Source: Clostridiales bacterium 1_7_47FAA
GTDB taxonomy: Bacteria; Bacillota; Clostridia; Lachnospirales; Lachnospiraceae
Direction of reading: 5' to 3'
NCBI GenBank assembly: GCA_000155435.1
Contig: DS990263.1
Coordinates: forward strand, 234,265-298,264
DNA length: 64,000 nt
This document shows positions 34,551-44,212 of this stretch, in pieces. Position 1 is the first letter of the stretch, and each line of letters starts with the position of its first letter. The position numbers and the translations under genes were made by a program. Under the pieces are notes generated by a model. That model ran no database searches, had not been told where the DNA came from, and worked only from the letters and a program-made list of their open reading frames with translations.

Positions 34551-37193
34551 ATGAAGGAACTGGAGAAAACCTATAATCCGGCGGACATAGAGGACCGTCT
34601 GTACGAGAAGTGGCTGAAGGGGAAGTATTTCCACGCTGAGGTGAACCGCAGTAAAAAGCCGTTCACAATCGTGATGCCCCCGCCTAATATCACAGGACAG
34701 CTCCATATGGGACACGCCCTGGACAACACCATGCAGGACATCCTGATCCGCTATAAGAGGATGCAGGGATATGAGGCCCTGTGGCAGCCAGGTACGGACC
34801 ATGCGGCCATTGCCACCGAGGTCAAGGTAATTGACAAGCTGAAAAAGGAAGGCATTGACAAGGCTGACCTTGGACGCGACGGCTTTCTTAAGGAGTGCTG
34901 GAAGTGGAGGGATGAGTACGGTACCAGGATCGTGAAGCAGCTTCACAAGCTGGGATCCTCCGCTGACTGGGACAGGGAGCGCTTCACCATGGACGAGGGC
35001 TGCTCTGACGCCGTACTGGAAGTATTTGTAAAACTCTATGAAAAAGGCTATATTTATAAAGGCTCCAGGATCATTAACTGGTGTCCTGTGTGCCAGACCT
35101 CCATTTCGGATGCGGAAGTTGAGCATGTGGAGCAGGACGGATTCTTCTGGCATATTAATTATCCGGTGGCGGGCGAGCCGGGCCGGTTTGTGGAGATTGC
35201 CACGACCAGGCCTGAAACCATGCTGGGCGATACCGCGGTAGCCGTGAATCCGGAGGATGAGCGCTATCAGGACATCGTGGGCAAGATGCTTGAGCTTCCC
35301 CTTACGGACCGCCAGATCCCGGTGATTGCGGACGCGTATGTGGATAAGGAATTCGGCACCGGCTGCGTGAAGATCACACCGGCCCATGACCCCAATGACT
35401 TCGAGGTTGGAAAGCGCCATGACCTGGAGGAGATTGTTATCTTAAATGATGACGCCACGGTCAGCGCAGAGGGACCGTATAAAGGTATGGACCGTTATGA
35501 AGCCAGGAAGGCCATTGTGGCCGACCTTGAGAAGCAGGGACTGCTGGTGAAGGTGGTTCCACATTCCCACAATGTGGGCACCCATGACCGCTGCAAGACC
35601 ACGGTTGAACCCATGGTAAAACAGCAGTGGTTCGTGCGGATGGAGGAGATGGCAAAGCCTGCCATTGAAGCCCTGAAGAACGGCACCCTGCGTTTTGTGC
35701 CTGAGAGCTTTGGCAAGACATACCTGCACTGGCTGGAGGGAATCCGTGACTGGTGCATCTCGCGCCAGCTGTGGTGGGGCCACAGGATTCCTGCCTATTA
35801 CTGCCAGGACTGTGGTAAGATCGTGGTTTCCAGGGAAGAACCCCACACCTGCCCCCAGTGCGGCGGTGCCAGCTTTAAGCAGGATGAAGATACCCTGGAC
35901 ACATGGTTCTCCTCAGCCCTTTGGCCGTTCTCAACCCTGGGCTGGCCGGAACACACCGAGGATTTGGATTATTTCTATCCAACGGATGTGTTGGTGACCG
36001 GATATGATATCATCTTTTTCTGGGTCATCCGCATGGTATTCTCAGGCATTGAGCAGACCGGAAAAACACCCTTCCATACGGTGCTGATCCATGGACTGGT
36101 AAGGGACTCCCAGGGCCGCAAGATGAGTAAGTCCCTGGGCAACGGAATCGACCCGCTGGAGGTCATTGACAAGTACGGGGCAGATGCCCTCCGCATGACT
36201 CTGATTACGGGCAATGCGCCTGGCAATGATATGCGTTTTTACTGGGAACGTGTGGAGAACAGCCGTAATTTTGCCAACAAGGTATGGAACGCTTCCCGTT
36301 TCATCATGATGAATATCGGGAAGGCGCCGGATGTAACAACGGTTTCCCTGGACAGCCTTACCATGGCCGACCGCTGGATCCTGTCCAAGGTGAACACCCT
36401 GACAAAGGATGTAACGGAAAACCTGGACAAATATGAGCTGGGAATCGCCCTTCAGAAGGTTTATGACTTTATTTGGGAAGAATTTTGCGATTGGTATATT
36501 GAAATGGTGAAGCCAAGGCTGTACAATGAAGATGATACCACCAAGGCGGCCGCCATCTGGACCTTAAGGACCGTCCTGATCCAGGCGTTAAAGCTTCTCC
36601 ACCCGTTCATGCCTTTCCTGACCGAGGAGATATTCTGCAACCTTCAGGAGGAAGAGGAGACAATCATGGTTTCCCAGTGGCCCCGGTACAGGGATGAGTG
36701 GGATTACAGCGTGGAGGAGACATCCACCGAGACCATCAAGGAAGCGGTACGGGCCATCCGCGGCGTGCGCACGTCCATGAATGTCCCGCCCAGCAAGAAG
36801 GCCACTGTATATGTCGTATCAGAGGACCAGGGCCTGTTAGGTATATTTGAACACAGCATCAGCTTCTTTGCCACGCTGGGATACGCGGGGGAGGTCGTGC
36901 TTCAGAAGGATAAGACAGGGATTGCAGGGGACGCGGTTTCAGCGGTCATCCCGGGCGCTGTCATCTATATGCCATTTGCGGACCTGGTGGATATTGAAAA
37001 GGAAATAGAGAGACTTCAGGGTGAAGAGAAGCGTCTGGCAGGGGAACTGGCCCGGTCCAACGGCATGCTGAACAATGAGAAGTTTGTCAGCCGTGCGCCT
37101 GAAGCCAAGATTGCAGAGGAGAAAGCCAAGCTTCAGAAGTACACCCAGATGATGGAACAGGTCAAGACACGTCTGGCACAGCTTCAGAAGTAA
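34551..37193 (+). CDS. valS: Valyl-tRNA synthetase
   Basis: This 880-residue class I synthetase charges tRNA-Val. HIGH motif: PPPNITGQLHMGHAL near residue 45; KMSKS motif: GRKMSKSLGNG. The editing domain lies between them (ATTRPETMLGDTAVAVNP). The C-terminal coiled-coil arm (DIEKEIERLQGEEKRLAGEL) is typical of ValRS. AAAGGAG precedes the ATG. The leader is a T-box. Confidence 0.98.
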   Translation: MKELEKTYNPADIEDRLYEKWLKGKYFHAEVNRSKKPFTIVMPPPNITGQLHMGHALDNTMQDILIRYKRMQGYEALWQPGTDHAAIATEVKVIDKLKKEGIDKADLGRDGFLKECWKWRDEYGTRIVKQLHKLGSSADWDRERFTMDEGCSDAVLEVFVKLYEKGYIYKGSRIINWCPVCQTSISDAEVEHVEQDGFFWHINYPVAGEPGRFVEIATTRPETMLGDTAVAVNPEDERYQDIVGKMLELPLTDRQIPVIADAYVDKEFGTGCVKITPAHDPNDFEVGKRHDLEEIVILNDDATVSAEGPYKGMDRYEARKAIVADLEKQGLLVKVVPHSHNVGTHDRCKTTVEPMVKQQWFVRMEEMAKPAIEALKNGTLRFVPESFGKTYLHWLEGIRDWCISRQLWWGHRIPAYYCQDCGKIVVSREEPHTCPQCGGASFKQDEDTLDTWFSSALWPFSTLGWPEHTEDLDYFYPTDVLVTGYDIIFFWVIRMVFSGIEQTGKTPFHTVLIHGLVRDSQGRKMSKSLGNGIDPLEVIDKYGADALRMTLITGNAPGNDMRFYWERVENSRNFANKVWNASRFIMMNIGKAPDVTTVSLDSLTMADRWILSKVNTLTKDVTENLDKYELGIALQKVYDFIWEEFCDWYIEMVKPRLYNEDDTTKAAAIWTLRTVLIQALKLLHPFMPFLTEEIFCNLQEEEETIMVSQWPRYRDEWDYSVEETSTETIKEAVRAIRGVRTSMNVPPSKKATVYVVSEDQGLLGIFEHSISFFATLGYAGEVVLQKDKTGIAGDAVSAVIPGAVIYMPFADLVDIEKEIERLQGEEKRLAGELARSNGMLNNEKFVSRAPEAKIAEEKAKLQKYTQMMEQVKTRLAQLQK

Positions 37194-37273
37194 GCAGTTC
37201 CGGGAGTTCAGGGCGTCTTTGGAACGCCCTGCCGGGATGGGAAGTAATTCAGGATAGAGAGGGAGAGCAAAGC

Positions 37274-38515
37274 ATGATTGATACATCAGGAAGCAAGCCG
37301 GTCATCCAGGTGAAGATGTTTGGCGGATTTACCATTACAATGGATGATAAGTCCATGAGCGACAGCGATAACCGTTCCAGGAAAGCATGGAACCTGCTCA
37401 GTTATCTGATCATCAACCGGCGTAAGGACGTCAGCATCAATGAGCTGTTTAATGCCATATGGCAGGAAGGGATGCAGGACAACCCTTACGGGGCGCTGAA
37501 GACCCTTGTTTTCCGTGTCAGGAAGATGATGGAGGCAGCAGGCTTTCCCTCCCAGGACCTGATACTCAACCAGAAGGGGGCCTATATGTGGAACCCTTCC
37601 TGGGAGCTGTCCATTGACACGGACCGTTTCGAGTTCCTTTGTAGACGCATACTGGCATCCCAGGATGACATAAAGGATATGGAAAATGAATGGCAGGAAG
37701 CCTTTGATCTGTATCAGGGCATGTTCCTCCCAAAGTCAGCGGATGACAGCTGGGTGGTGCCGCTGAACACATATTATCATTCCCTGTACCAGAAACTGGT
37801 GAAGGCTGCCTGCGAATACCTTCTGGAAAGGGAGGAATATGCACAGGTGGAGGATATCTGTTCCAGGGCGGCAGGGATTGACCGGTTTGCAGAGGATTTC
37901 TATTACTATATGATTTATGCTGTTTATAAGCAGGGGAACCAGAAAAAGGCACTGGAACAATATAAGTCCACCACGGAACTGTTTTACCGGGAACGTCTGA
38001 TAACGCCTTCGGACCGTTTCAAGGAATTATATGAAACCATCAGTGACCGCCAGCAGGAAATCATCACGGACCTGGATGTCATCCAGGCATCCCTTGGCTG
38101 CCCGGGAACCATTGAGGAGGAAAGGGAGCATGGGGCTTACCAGTGCGAGTACGCTGTATTTAAGCGCCTTGTGCAGCTGGAACGCCGCGGTGTGGAGCGC
38201 AGCGGCGACTCCGTATACCTGTGCCTGCTTACGGTGGGGGACAGGAGAGGCCGCACCCTGAAACCTGAGATCCAGGCCAGGGCCATGGAACGGTTAAAGA
38301 GCGTGATCAACCTTTCCCTCCGCTCCAGTGATGCATTTTCCCGTTACAGTGTAAGCCAGTACATAATCCTTCTCCCATCAGCTACCTACGAGAATGGGGA
38401 GCAGGTCATGCGCCGTATCATGTCGGCGTTCAACAAGGCATATGTGCGCAAGGATGTTGCGGTCACCTACAGCCTGAATGTAGTACTTCCAAAGGAAGAC
38501 ACCATAGAAGCATGA
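37274..38515 (+). CDS. BTAD/SARP-type transcriptional regulator with degenerate GGDEF-like C-terminus
   Basis: The protein has 413 residues. Residues 10-105 form a winged helix of the OmpR/SARP kind (VKMFGGFTITMDDKSM, NRSRKAWNLLSYLIINRRKD). Residues ~115-265 are a bacterial transcriptional activator domain of helical repeats (FDLYQGMFLP, KLVKAACEYLLEREEYAQVEDI). The last ~120 residues look like a nucleotide-cyclase fold in which RYSVSQYIILLPS replaces RYGGDEFxxLLP. It therefore cannot be an active diguanylate cyclase. It follows valS by 80 bases. Targets are unknown. Confidence 0.82.
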   Translation: MIDTSGSKPVIQVKMFGGFTITMDDKSMSDSDNRSRKAWNLLSYLIINRRKDVSINELFNAIWQEGMQDNPYGALKTLVFRVRKMMEAAGFPSQDLILNQKGAYMWNPSWELSIDTDRFEFLCRRILASQDDIKDMENEWQEAFDLYQGMFLPKSADDSWVVPLNTYYHSLYQKLVKAACEYLLEREEYAQVEDICSRAAGIDRFAEDFYYYMIYAVYKQGNQKKALEQYKSTTELFYRERLITPSDRFKELYETISDRQQEIITDLDVIQASLGCPGTIEEEREHGAYQCEYAVFKRLVQLERRGVERSGDSVYLCLLTVGDRRGRTLKPEIQARAMERLKSVINLSLRSSDAFSRYSVSQYIILLPSATYENGEQVMRRIMSAFNKAYVRKDVAVTYSLNVVLPKEDTIEA

Positions 38516-38540
38516 ATATTACAGCGAGGATAATACTACC

Positions 38541-39452
38541 ATGAAGATAAAGAATGCAGTTCTGCTGCTTTTGACAGCCGCCATCTGGGGCGTTGCCTTT
38601 GTGGCCCAGAGCGTTGGGATGGACTATGTGGGTCCGCTGACCTTTAATTGTGTCAGAAGCCTGATTGGGGGAGTGGTCCTGCTGCCCTGTATCTGGTATT
38701 TTGATAAAAAGAGGAAACGGGAACGCCAGGTGCCTGTCATCCCCGGGGCCAGGAAGACACTTGTGGCCGGCGGCGTGTGCTGCGGCGTGGCCCTGTGCCT
38801 TGCCAGCAATTTCCAGCAGTTCGGCATCCAGTACACTACTGTGGGAAAGGCGGGCTTCATCACTGCCTGTTATATCATCATTGTCCCTATCCTGGGACTT
38901 TTCTTTAAGAAGAAGTGCAGCCCTGTGATTGTGGGAGCGGTTGCCCTGTCCGTGGTTGGCCTGTACCTGCTGTGCATGACCGGCGGGGACCTGGCTGTGA
39001 ATAAGGGAGACCTGCTGATGCTGGTGTGCGCCCTGCTTTTTTCCGTCCATATCATGGTCATTGACTTTTTCTCACCGGTGGTGGATGGGGTCAAGATGTC
39101 ATGCATCCAGTTTTTTGTGTGCGGGGCAATTTCGGGAATCGGCATGCTTCTATATGAGACACCGGATATGGGACAGATCCTGGCGGCCTGGGCCCCGGTG
39201 CTCTATGCGGGCGTCATGTCCTGCGGTGTTGCATACACCCTTCAGATTATAGGACAGAAGGGCGTGAACCCGACCGTGGCGTCCCTGATACTGAGCCTGG
39301 AATCCAGCATATCCGTCCTGGCAGGCTGGGCCATCCTGGGACAGAAGCTCTCCGCCAAGGAACTGGCAGGCTGCGCCCTGATGTTTGGGGCCATCATACT
39401 GGCCCAGCTGCCTGTGGGAAGGAAAAGTCCTGCCGTGGCAGAGGAAGGATGA
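38541..39452 (+). CDS. EamA/DMT-family transporter
   Basis: This 303-residue membrane protein has ten predicted helices in two EamA repeats, beginning AVLLLLTAAIWGVAFVAQS with FNCVRSLIGGVVLLP. The second repeat has LLMLVCALLFSVHIMVID and ends VNPTVASLILSLESSISVLAG. The substrate is unknown; the family exports amino acids, metabolites or drugs. It starts 25 bases after the BTAD regulator, which may control it. Confidence 0.9.
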   Translation: MKIKNAVLLLLTAAIWGVAFVAQSVGMDYVGPLTFNCVRSLIGGVVLLPCIWYFDKKRKRERQVPVIPGARKTLVAGGVCCGVALCLASNFQQFGIQYTTVGKAGFITACYIIIVPILGLFFKKKCSPVIVGAVALSVVGLYLLCMTGGDLAVNKGDLLMLVCALLFSVHIMVIDFFSPVVDGVKMSCIQFFVCGAISGIGMLLYETPDMGQILAAWAPVLYAGVMSCGVAYTLQIIGQKGVNPTVASLILSLESSISVLAGWAILGQKLSAKELAGCALMFGAIILAQLPVGRKSPAVAEEG

Positions 39453-39580
39453 TATCCGGCAGGTCCGGCAGGCGGCAGTATTTAGCCGTGCCTCCTGTGC
39501 AGGAGCGCAATTTGTCGTATCCGGGCGAAGCCTGGCGAGAATATCCGGTTGATAATTACAGGAAATTAGGTTAAGATTAT

Positions 39581-39607
39581 AAAAGCCTGTCCAGAGGACA
39601 GGCTTTT
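39581..39607. terminator. Terminator between the EamA gene and folC
   Basis: AAAAGCCTGTCC and GGACAGGCTTTT pair perfectly around AGA. T-runs on both strands make it potentially bidirectional. It lies only 19 bases before the folC ATG, so it could also act as an attenuator for that gene. Confidence 0.85.
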
Positions 39608-39626
39608 AAGAAAGAATGGTACTGAT

Positions 39627-41003
39627 ATGGGCAGGGCAGAGGAATATTTAAATCAGATTCCTATGTGGACCAGGAAAAAGAATTCCCTGGAGGATGTCAG
39701 GGACGTATTGGACTCCATGGGGGCGCCGGACCAGGACATACCGGCCATCCATGTGGCGGGAACCAATGGAAAGGGATCTGTGTGTGCTTTCCTTACATCC
39801 ATGCTTAAGGAAGCCGGGTATAAGACAGGAACCTTCATATCCCCCCATCTGATTGAGGTGAGGGAGCGGTTCCTGATAAACGGTGTCATGGTGGATGAGG
39901 CAGACTTCGAGGATGGGTTTGAAACCGTGCTGGAGGCCGGCAGGAAGATGATGGAAAAGGGATATTGCCATCCCACCTTTTTTGAGTTCCTGTTTTATAT
40001 GGCCATGGTCATATTTAAAAGACAGGATGTGGACGTAATGATTCTGGAGACAGGAATGGGAGGCAGGCTGGACACAACCAATGTCCTGAAGCACCCCTGC
40101 GCCTGCGTCATCACCTCCATCAGCCTGGACCACACCAAGTATCTGGGCGATACCCTGGAGGAGATAGCCGGTGAAAAAGCCGGAATCATCAAACCGGGGG
40201 TTCCGCTTATATTTGACAATAATGAGCCCCGGGTGTCCACCATACTGGAGGGATGTGCGTTCCGCAGGGGAGCTGCCCGCTATCCGGTGGGAATGGATGA
40301 TTTCAGGGTGGTGCATGTTGGCGGCGATGGACTGGAAATCAGCGCCAGGATGAAGGATGAGGCAAGACTGAAGCTTCAGATTCCCTTTGAGGCGCTTTAC
40401 CAGGCAGAGAATGCCATGCTTGCAGTCCGCACCCTGGATGTGCTTAGGCACGGCGGGGAATGCAGCAGGAAAGGCAGCCGGGTCCCGGGCCATGGGCCGG
40501 TGGGCGCGGCAAGGTGCATTACCTGGAACATTGGGGATGGGCAGATTGCCAGGGGTATCTTAAAGACGGTATGGCCGGGACGGATGGAACAGGTGGTTCC
40601 TGGCATCTATCTGGACGGAGCCCATAATCCCGGGGGAATCAAGGCCTTCATACAGACGGCAAGGGAGATTTCCGCACGTCTGGAAAAACAGCCCTTCCTT
40701 TTGTTCGCAGCTGTGTCAGATAAGGATTACAGGGATATGGAGGCCCGGCTTTCCGCAGGAATCCCGTGGAAATGCATCGGTGTGGTCCATATTAACAGTG
40801 ACAGGGGGCTTTCATCCGAAACCCTGGCAAGGGAGTTTGAAGAAACAGCCGGCTGTCCCGTGGTTCCTTTTGAGGATACCAGGACGGCTGTAATGGATAT
40901 GAGGAAGCGGAGCAGGGACGGTGTGCTGTTCTGCGTGGGATCCCTGTATCTGATTGGGGAGATTAAGGCAGTTTTAAACGAGATAGGAGTTGAGCATACA
41001 TGA
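39627..41003 (+). CDS. folC: Folylpolyglutamate synthase / dihydrofolate synthase
   Basis: This 458-residue ligase adds glutamate to folates. The P-loop is VAGTNGKGSV. The omega-loop region SPHLIEVRERFLING, ILETGMGGRLDTTNV and DGAHNPGG are family hallmarks. A short Gly/Arg-rich insertion (SRKGSRVPGHGPVGAARC) lies near residue 280. The ribosome-binding site is weak (AAGAAAG), and a terminator-like hairpin lies just upstream. It overlaps the next small gene by four bases. Confidence 0.95.
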   Translation: MGRAEEYLNQIPMWTRKKNSLEDVRDVLDSMGAPDQDIPAIHVAGTNGKGSVCAFLTSMLKEAGYKTGTFISPHLIEVRERFLINGVMVDEADFEDGFETVLEAGRKMMEKGYCHPTFFEFLFYMAMVIFKRQDVDVMILETGMGGRLDTTNVLKHPCACVITSISLDHTKYLGDTLEEIAGEKAGIIKPGVPLIFDNNEPRVSTILEGCAFRRGAARYPVGMDDFRVVHVGGDGLEISARMKDEARLKLQIPFEALYQAENAMLAVRTLDVLRHGGECSRKGSRVPGHGPVGAARCITWNIGDGQIARGILKTVWPGRMEQVVPGIYLDGAHNPGGIKAFIQTAREISARLEKQPFLLFAAVSDKDYRDMEARLSAGIPWKCIGVVHINSDRGLSSETLAREFEETAGCPVVPFEDTRTAVMDMRKRSRDGVLFCVGSLYLIGEIKAVLNEIGVEHT

Positions 41004-41140
41004 TTGATTTTGAAGAGGAGATTGAGCGTTTTAAACCCAGCCTTGATGTGGAGCAGGTGGAGGACGCCATTGTAAAAAGCGATTTGACGGATATGACAGA
41101 CATCATGATGGAACTGATAAAAGAAAGAGGCGAAAAATAG
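41000..41140 (+). CDS. Small conserved-looking 46-residue acidic protein, translationally coupled to folC
   Basis: The ATG overlaps the folC stop codon as ATGA. The protein is MIDFEEEIERFKPSLDVEQV, then EDAIVKSDLTDMTDIMMELI and KERGEK: acidic, helical, with no cysteine or membrane segment. The TPR membrane protein starts nine bases after it. Tight packing with genes on both sides supports it being real. No function can be assigned. Confidence 0.7.
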   Translation: MIDFEEEIERFKPSLDVEQVEDAIVKSDLTDMTDIMMELIKERGEK

Positions 41141-41149
41141 GCGGTGGAT

Positions 41150-42454
41150 ATGGACTATGCAAGAAGAAACCAGCAGATTGCCAACAGCTTCTATAACCTT
41201 GGCCTGGAGAAGTCCAGGATCAGGGATCTGTCCGGAGCAGCCCAGTGTCTGAAGAAAAGCCTTCATTTTAACAAATATCAGACAGACGCCCGCAACCTGC
41301 TGGGGCTTATATACTACGAGAACGGCGAGGTTGCCGATGCCCTGGTACAGTGGGTCATCAGCCTGAACCTGCAGCCGGAAGACAACCTGGCTGACCATTA
41401 TCTGGACGAGATCCAGAGAAAGCCCGGCCAACTGGAACGGGAAAGCCAGAATGTAAAGACCTTTAACCAGGCCCTGTGGCATGCCCAGGGCGGAAGCGAT
41501 GACCTGGCCATCCTGCAGCTTGCCAGGGTGGTGGAATCCAACCCGCATTTTGTGAAGGCCCACCTTCTCCTGGCCCTGCTTTATATGGGACGGGAGGATT
41601 ATAATAAGGCCGGGCGTTCCCTGTATAAGATTTTACAGATAGACAAGAGCAACCAGAAGGCCCTGTATTATATGTCCATTGTAAAGCAGAACACGGGCCG
41701 GGCGGACGCTGAGAAGCGCAAGATGGTAAAAGCATTTTCCCACAGGAAAATGGAGGATGACGATGTCATCATCCCCAATACTTATAAGGAGAGCACAGGG
41801 CTTTCCACCATACTGCACATCATCATCGGACTGGTTCTTGGCATAGCTGCATTTTACTTCCTCATCCTTCCTGCCAGGACCAAGGCGCTGAACAATGAGA
41901 GGAACCAGGAAGTCATTGCCTATAGCCAGAAGCTGAACAATGCAAACCAGCAGTATGATATCCTTAAAACGGATTATGACAGGCTGGATGCCCAGGCAAA
42001 AGAAGTACAGGCCAGGCTGGACGAGCTGACTACCGGCAATACCAGTATCATGGCCCAGTACCAGGGGCTTATCTGGATCCTGCAGAACTACAGGACAGGA
42101 GACCTGGTGGCTGCCGCCAAGGCATTTGCAGAAGCCAGCTTTGATCTGATTGAGGATGAGAATATAAAGGCTATCGTGGAAAGCATACGCCAGGATATGA
42201 CGGCCAATATATACCAGAACCTGGTTGACCGGGGACTGACCCTGTGGAACGCAGGCAATAAGACAGAGGCCATGGATTATTTCCAGGCCAGCCTGACCAT
42301 AAAGCCGGATAATCCCGAGGCCCTGTTCTATGTGGGGCGTCTGTACCAGGATGCGGGCGACATGGACAATGCCAATACCATGTTTGATAAAGTGGTCAAT
42401 GAGTTCCCGGATTCCCCTTATGTGGAAAGGGCCAGGAACGCAAGAGGATATTAA
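41150..42454 (+). CDS. TPR protein with single membrane helix and extracytoplasmic coiled-coil and TPR tail
   Basis: This 434-residue protein has a cytoplasmic N-terminal TPR block (AAQCLKKSLHFNKYQTDARN, ALVQWVISLNLQPED), a membrane helix near residue 225 (TILHIIIGLVLGIAAFYFLI), an outer coiled-coil (~250-300) and C-terminal TPRs (AMDYFQASLTIKPDNPEALF). ATG 41150 is preferred to GTG 41144 because an AGG lies eight bases upstream. The topology suggests a scaffold linking cytoplasm and cell envelope. It is followed by a terminator, then the sporulation operon. Confidence 0.85.
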   Translation: MDYARRNQQIANSFYNLGLEKSRIRDLSGAAQCLKKSLHFNKYQTDARNLLGLIYYENGEVADALVQWVISLNLQPEDNLADHYLDEIQRKPGQLERESQNVKTFNQALWHAQGGSDDLAILQLARVVESNPHFVKAHLLLALLYMGREDYNKAGRSLYKILQIDKSNQKALYYMSIVKQNTGRADAEKRKMVKAFSHRKMEDDDVIIPNTYKESTGLSTILHIIIGLVLGIAAFYFLILPARTKALNNERNQEVIAYSQKLNNANQQYDILKTDYDRLDAQAKEVQARLDELTTGNTSIMAQYQGLIWILQNYRTGDLVAAAKAFAEASFDLIEDENIKAIVESIRQDMTANIYQNLVDRGLTLWNAGNKTEAMDYFQASLTIKPDNPEALFYVGRLYQDAGDMDNANTMFDKVVNEFPDSPYVERARNARGY

Positions 42455-42472
42455 ACCAGACATTTAAAAATC

Positions 42473-42524
42473 AAGATACTACGGAAGATAAGCATGACGC
42501 GTCTTTTGTAGTATCTTTTTTTAT
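42473..42524 (+). terminator. Terminator before the spoIIA operon
   Basis: AAGATACTAC (42473-42482) pairs with GTAGTATCTT (42508-42517) and is followed by TTTTT. The loop is 25 bases. It separates the TPR gene from spoIIAA. Confidence 0.75.
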
Positions 42525-42566
42525 ACAAAAATCCAGACACAGCGCAGAAGAAAGGAGTATGAGGAC

Positions 42567-42908
42567 ATGGATCATACAATGTTTACCTATGAAGCCAGGG
42601 AGCAGACTCTTGTGATACACCTTCCTAAGGAACTGGACCATCACAACTGCAGGAACCTGAAAAGCGATACGGACCTGCTTCTGGAAGAAAATTATATTAA
42701 CAGGATTGTATTTGATTTTACGCACACATCCTTTATGGATTCCTCTGGAATCGGCGTGCTGTTAAGCCGTTATAAGCAGATGGCGGCCAGCAGGGGGCAT
42801 GTATCCTATTATGGGGCGGGCGCCCAGGTTAAGCGGATACTGGAAATGGGCGGGATCAACCGCCTGATAAAAGGATATGAGGACAGGGAATCAGCCCTTA
42901 AAGGATAA
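42567..42908 (+). CDS. spoIIAA: Anti-sigma F factor antagonist SpoIIAA
   Basis: This 113-residue STAS-domain protein is the anti-anti-sigma factor of the forespore switch. The phosphorylated Ser lies in FMDSSGIGVLLSRYK. When unphosphorylated it binds SpoIIAB and frees SigF. GAAAGGAG precedes the ATG. Order and spacing (AA-AB-sigF) match the B. subtilis spoIIA operon. Confidence 0.97.
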   Translation: MDHTMFTYEAREQTLVIHLPKELDHHNCRNLKSDTDLLLEENYINRIVFDFTHTSFMDSSGIGVLLSRYKQMAASRGHVSYYGAGAQVKRILEMGGINRLIKGYEDRESALKG

Positions 42909-42924
42909 GAGGGGAGAAGAAAAA

Positions 42925-43410
42925 ATGGAGGATAAGAAAATGGAGTCAATGATGGAAAGTCCCCGGTTTGACAAAGCGGGGAATGGTAAGGAACACTTAA
43001 GGCTTATGATGGACAGCCTTTCACAGAACGAGGAGTTTGCCAGGGTGGTGACAGCCGTGTTCATGAGCAGGCTGAATCCCACCCTGGAAGAAATTGATGA
43101 TGTTAAGACGGCCGTGTCCGAGGCCGTGACCAATGCGGTCATCCATGGTTATGGGAACCAGGGAGGGGTTATCTGTATGGACATAACGGCAGATACAGCT
43201 GAGGGAATACTGACCGTATGCATAGAAGACCAGGGTGTGGGAATACCGGATGTGAAGACAGCAATGGAACCCATGTTTACCACGGATAAGTCAGGCGAGC
43301 GTTCCGGCATGGGCTTTTCTTTCATGGAGGCGTTTATGGATGAGGTAGAGGTACAGTCGGAGCCGGGCAAGGGAACCCTGGTATCAATGAAGAAATTCAT
43401 CGGCAGGTGA
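42925..43410 (+). CDS. spoIIAB: Anti-sigma F factor / serine kinase SpoIIAB
   Basis: This 161-residue GHKL kinase binds SigF and phosphorylates SpoIIAA. N-box: VSEAVTNAVIHGYG; G1: EDQGVGIPD; G2: GMGFSFMEAFMDEV. The start at 42925 follows GGGGAG by eight bases. A start 48 bases upstream would overlap spoIIAA. The N-terminus has a Met/Glu-rich leader of about 35 residues, longer than in B. subtilis. Confidence 0.97.
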   Translation: MEDKKMESMMESPRFDKAGNGKEHLRLMMDSLSQNEEFARVVTAVFMSRLNPTLEEIDDVKTAVSEAVTNAVIHGYGNQGGVICMDITADTAEGILTVCIEDQGVGIPDVKTAMEPMFTTDKSGERSGMGFSFMEAFMDEVEVQSEPGKGTLVSMKKFIGR

Positions 43411-43415
43411 CGGCG

Positions 43416-44135
43416 ATGGATGAGACCATGAAATTAATCAATATGGCTCACGAAGGGGATAAAGCGGCAAGGGACCAGCTGGTAATGGACAATGTAGGTC
43501 TTATATGGAGCATTGTGAGACGGTTTTCCGGCCGCGGATATGAGATGGAGGACCTGTTCCAGATAGGGAGCATCGGGCTCATCAAGGCAATCGATAAATT
43601 TGACACGGGATTCGAGGTGAAGTTCTCTACCTATGCAGTGCCCATGATCACAGGGGAAATCAAACGTTTCCTCAGGGATGACGGCATGATTAAGGTAAGC
43701 CGCTCCATCAAGGAACTGGGGTTTAAGGTAAGGGCTGCAAGGGAGGAGATGACATACAGCCTGGGACGGGAACCCACCATCGAGGAGATTGCGGCCAGAC
43801 TGGATACAAGCCGTGAGGAAGTGGCGGCATCCATGGAAGCGGGCGCCGAGGTGGAATCCCTGTACCGGCCCACAGGCAATGGGGATGACAATACCATGTT
43901 CCTCATGGACCGTCTGGAGGAAGAGAATAATGACCATGAGGAACTGCTTAACAGGATGGTTTTAAAAGAACTGATGGAGGACCTGGGCGAGGAGCAGAGG
44001 GAGATCATTGTCAGGCGGTATTTTTACAACCAGACCCAGACCCAGATTGCCAAGGAGCTGGGCATCTCGCAGGTCCAGGTATCGCGTCTTGAAAAGCGGA
44101 TTTTAAAAGAAATGCGAATGCGCTATGAAAAATAA
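43416..44135 (+). CDS. sigF: RNA polymerase sigma-F factor
   Basis: This 239-residue sigma factor directs early forespore transcription. Region 2: GRGYEMEDLFQIGSIGLIKAIDKFD; region 3: REPTIEEIAARLDTSREEV; region 4: QTQIAKELGISQVQVSRLEKRIL. ATG 43416 follows AGGTGA, which overlaps the spoIIAB stop; a GTG nine bases upstream has no such site. It is third in the operon. Confidence 0.97.
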   Translation: MDETMKLINMAHEGDKAARDQLVMDNVGLIWSIVRRFSGRGYEMEDLFQIGSIGLIKAIDKFDTGFEVKFSTYAVPMITGEIKRFLRDDGMIKVSRSIKELGFKVRAAREEMTYSLGREPTIEEIAARLDTSREEVAASMEAGAEVESLYRPTGNGDDNTMFLMDRLEEENNDHEELLNRMVLKELMEDLGEEQREIIVRRYFYNQTQTQIAKELGISQVQVSRLEKRILKEMRMRYEK

Positions 44136-44212
44136 AAAAGTATAAAATTAATTTTTCCATCCATACTAACACCAGAACCAATCAAACCAGTTTACGAAAA
44201 GGATGTGATTAT

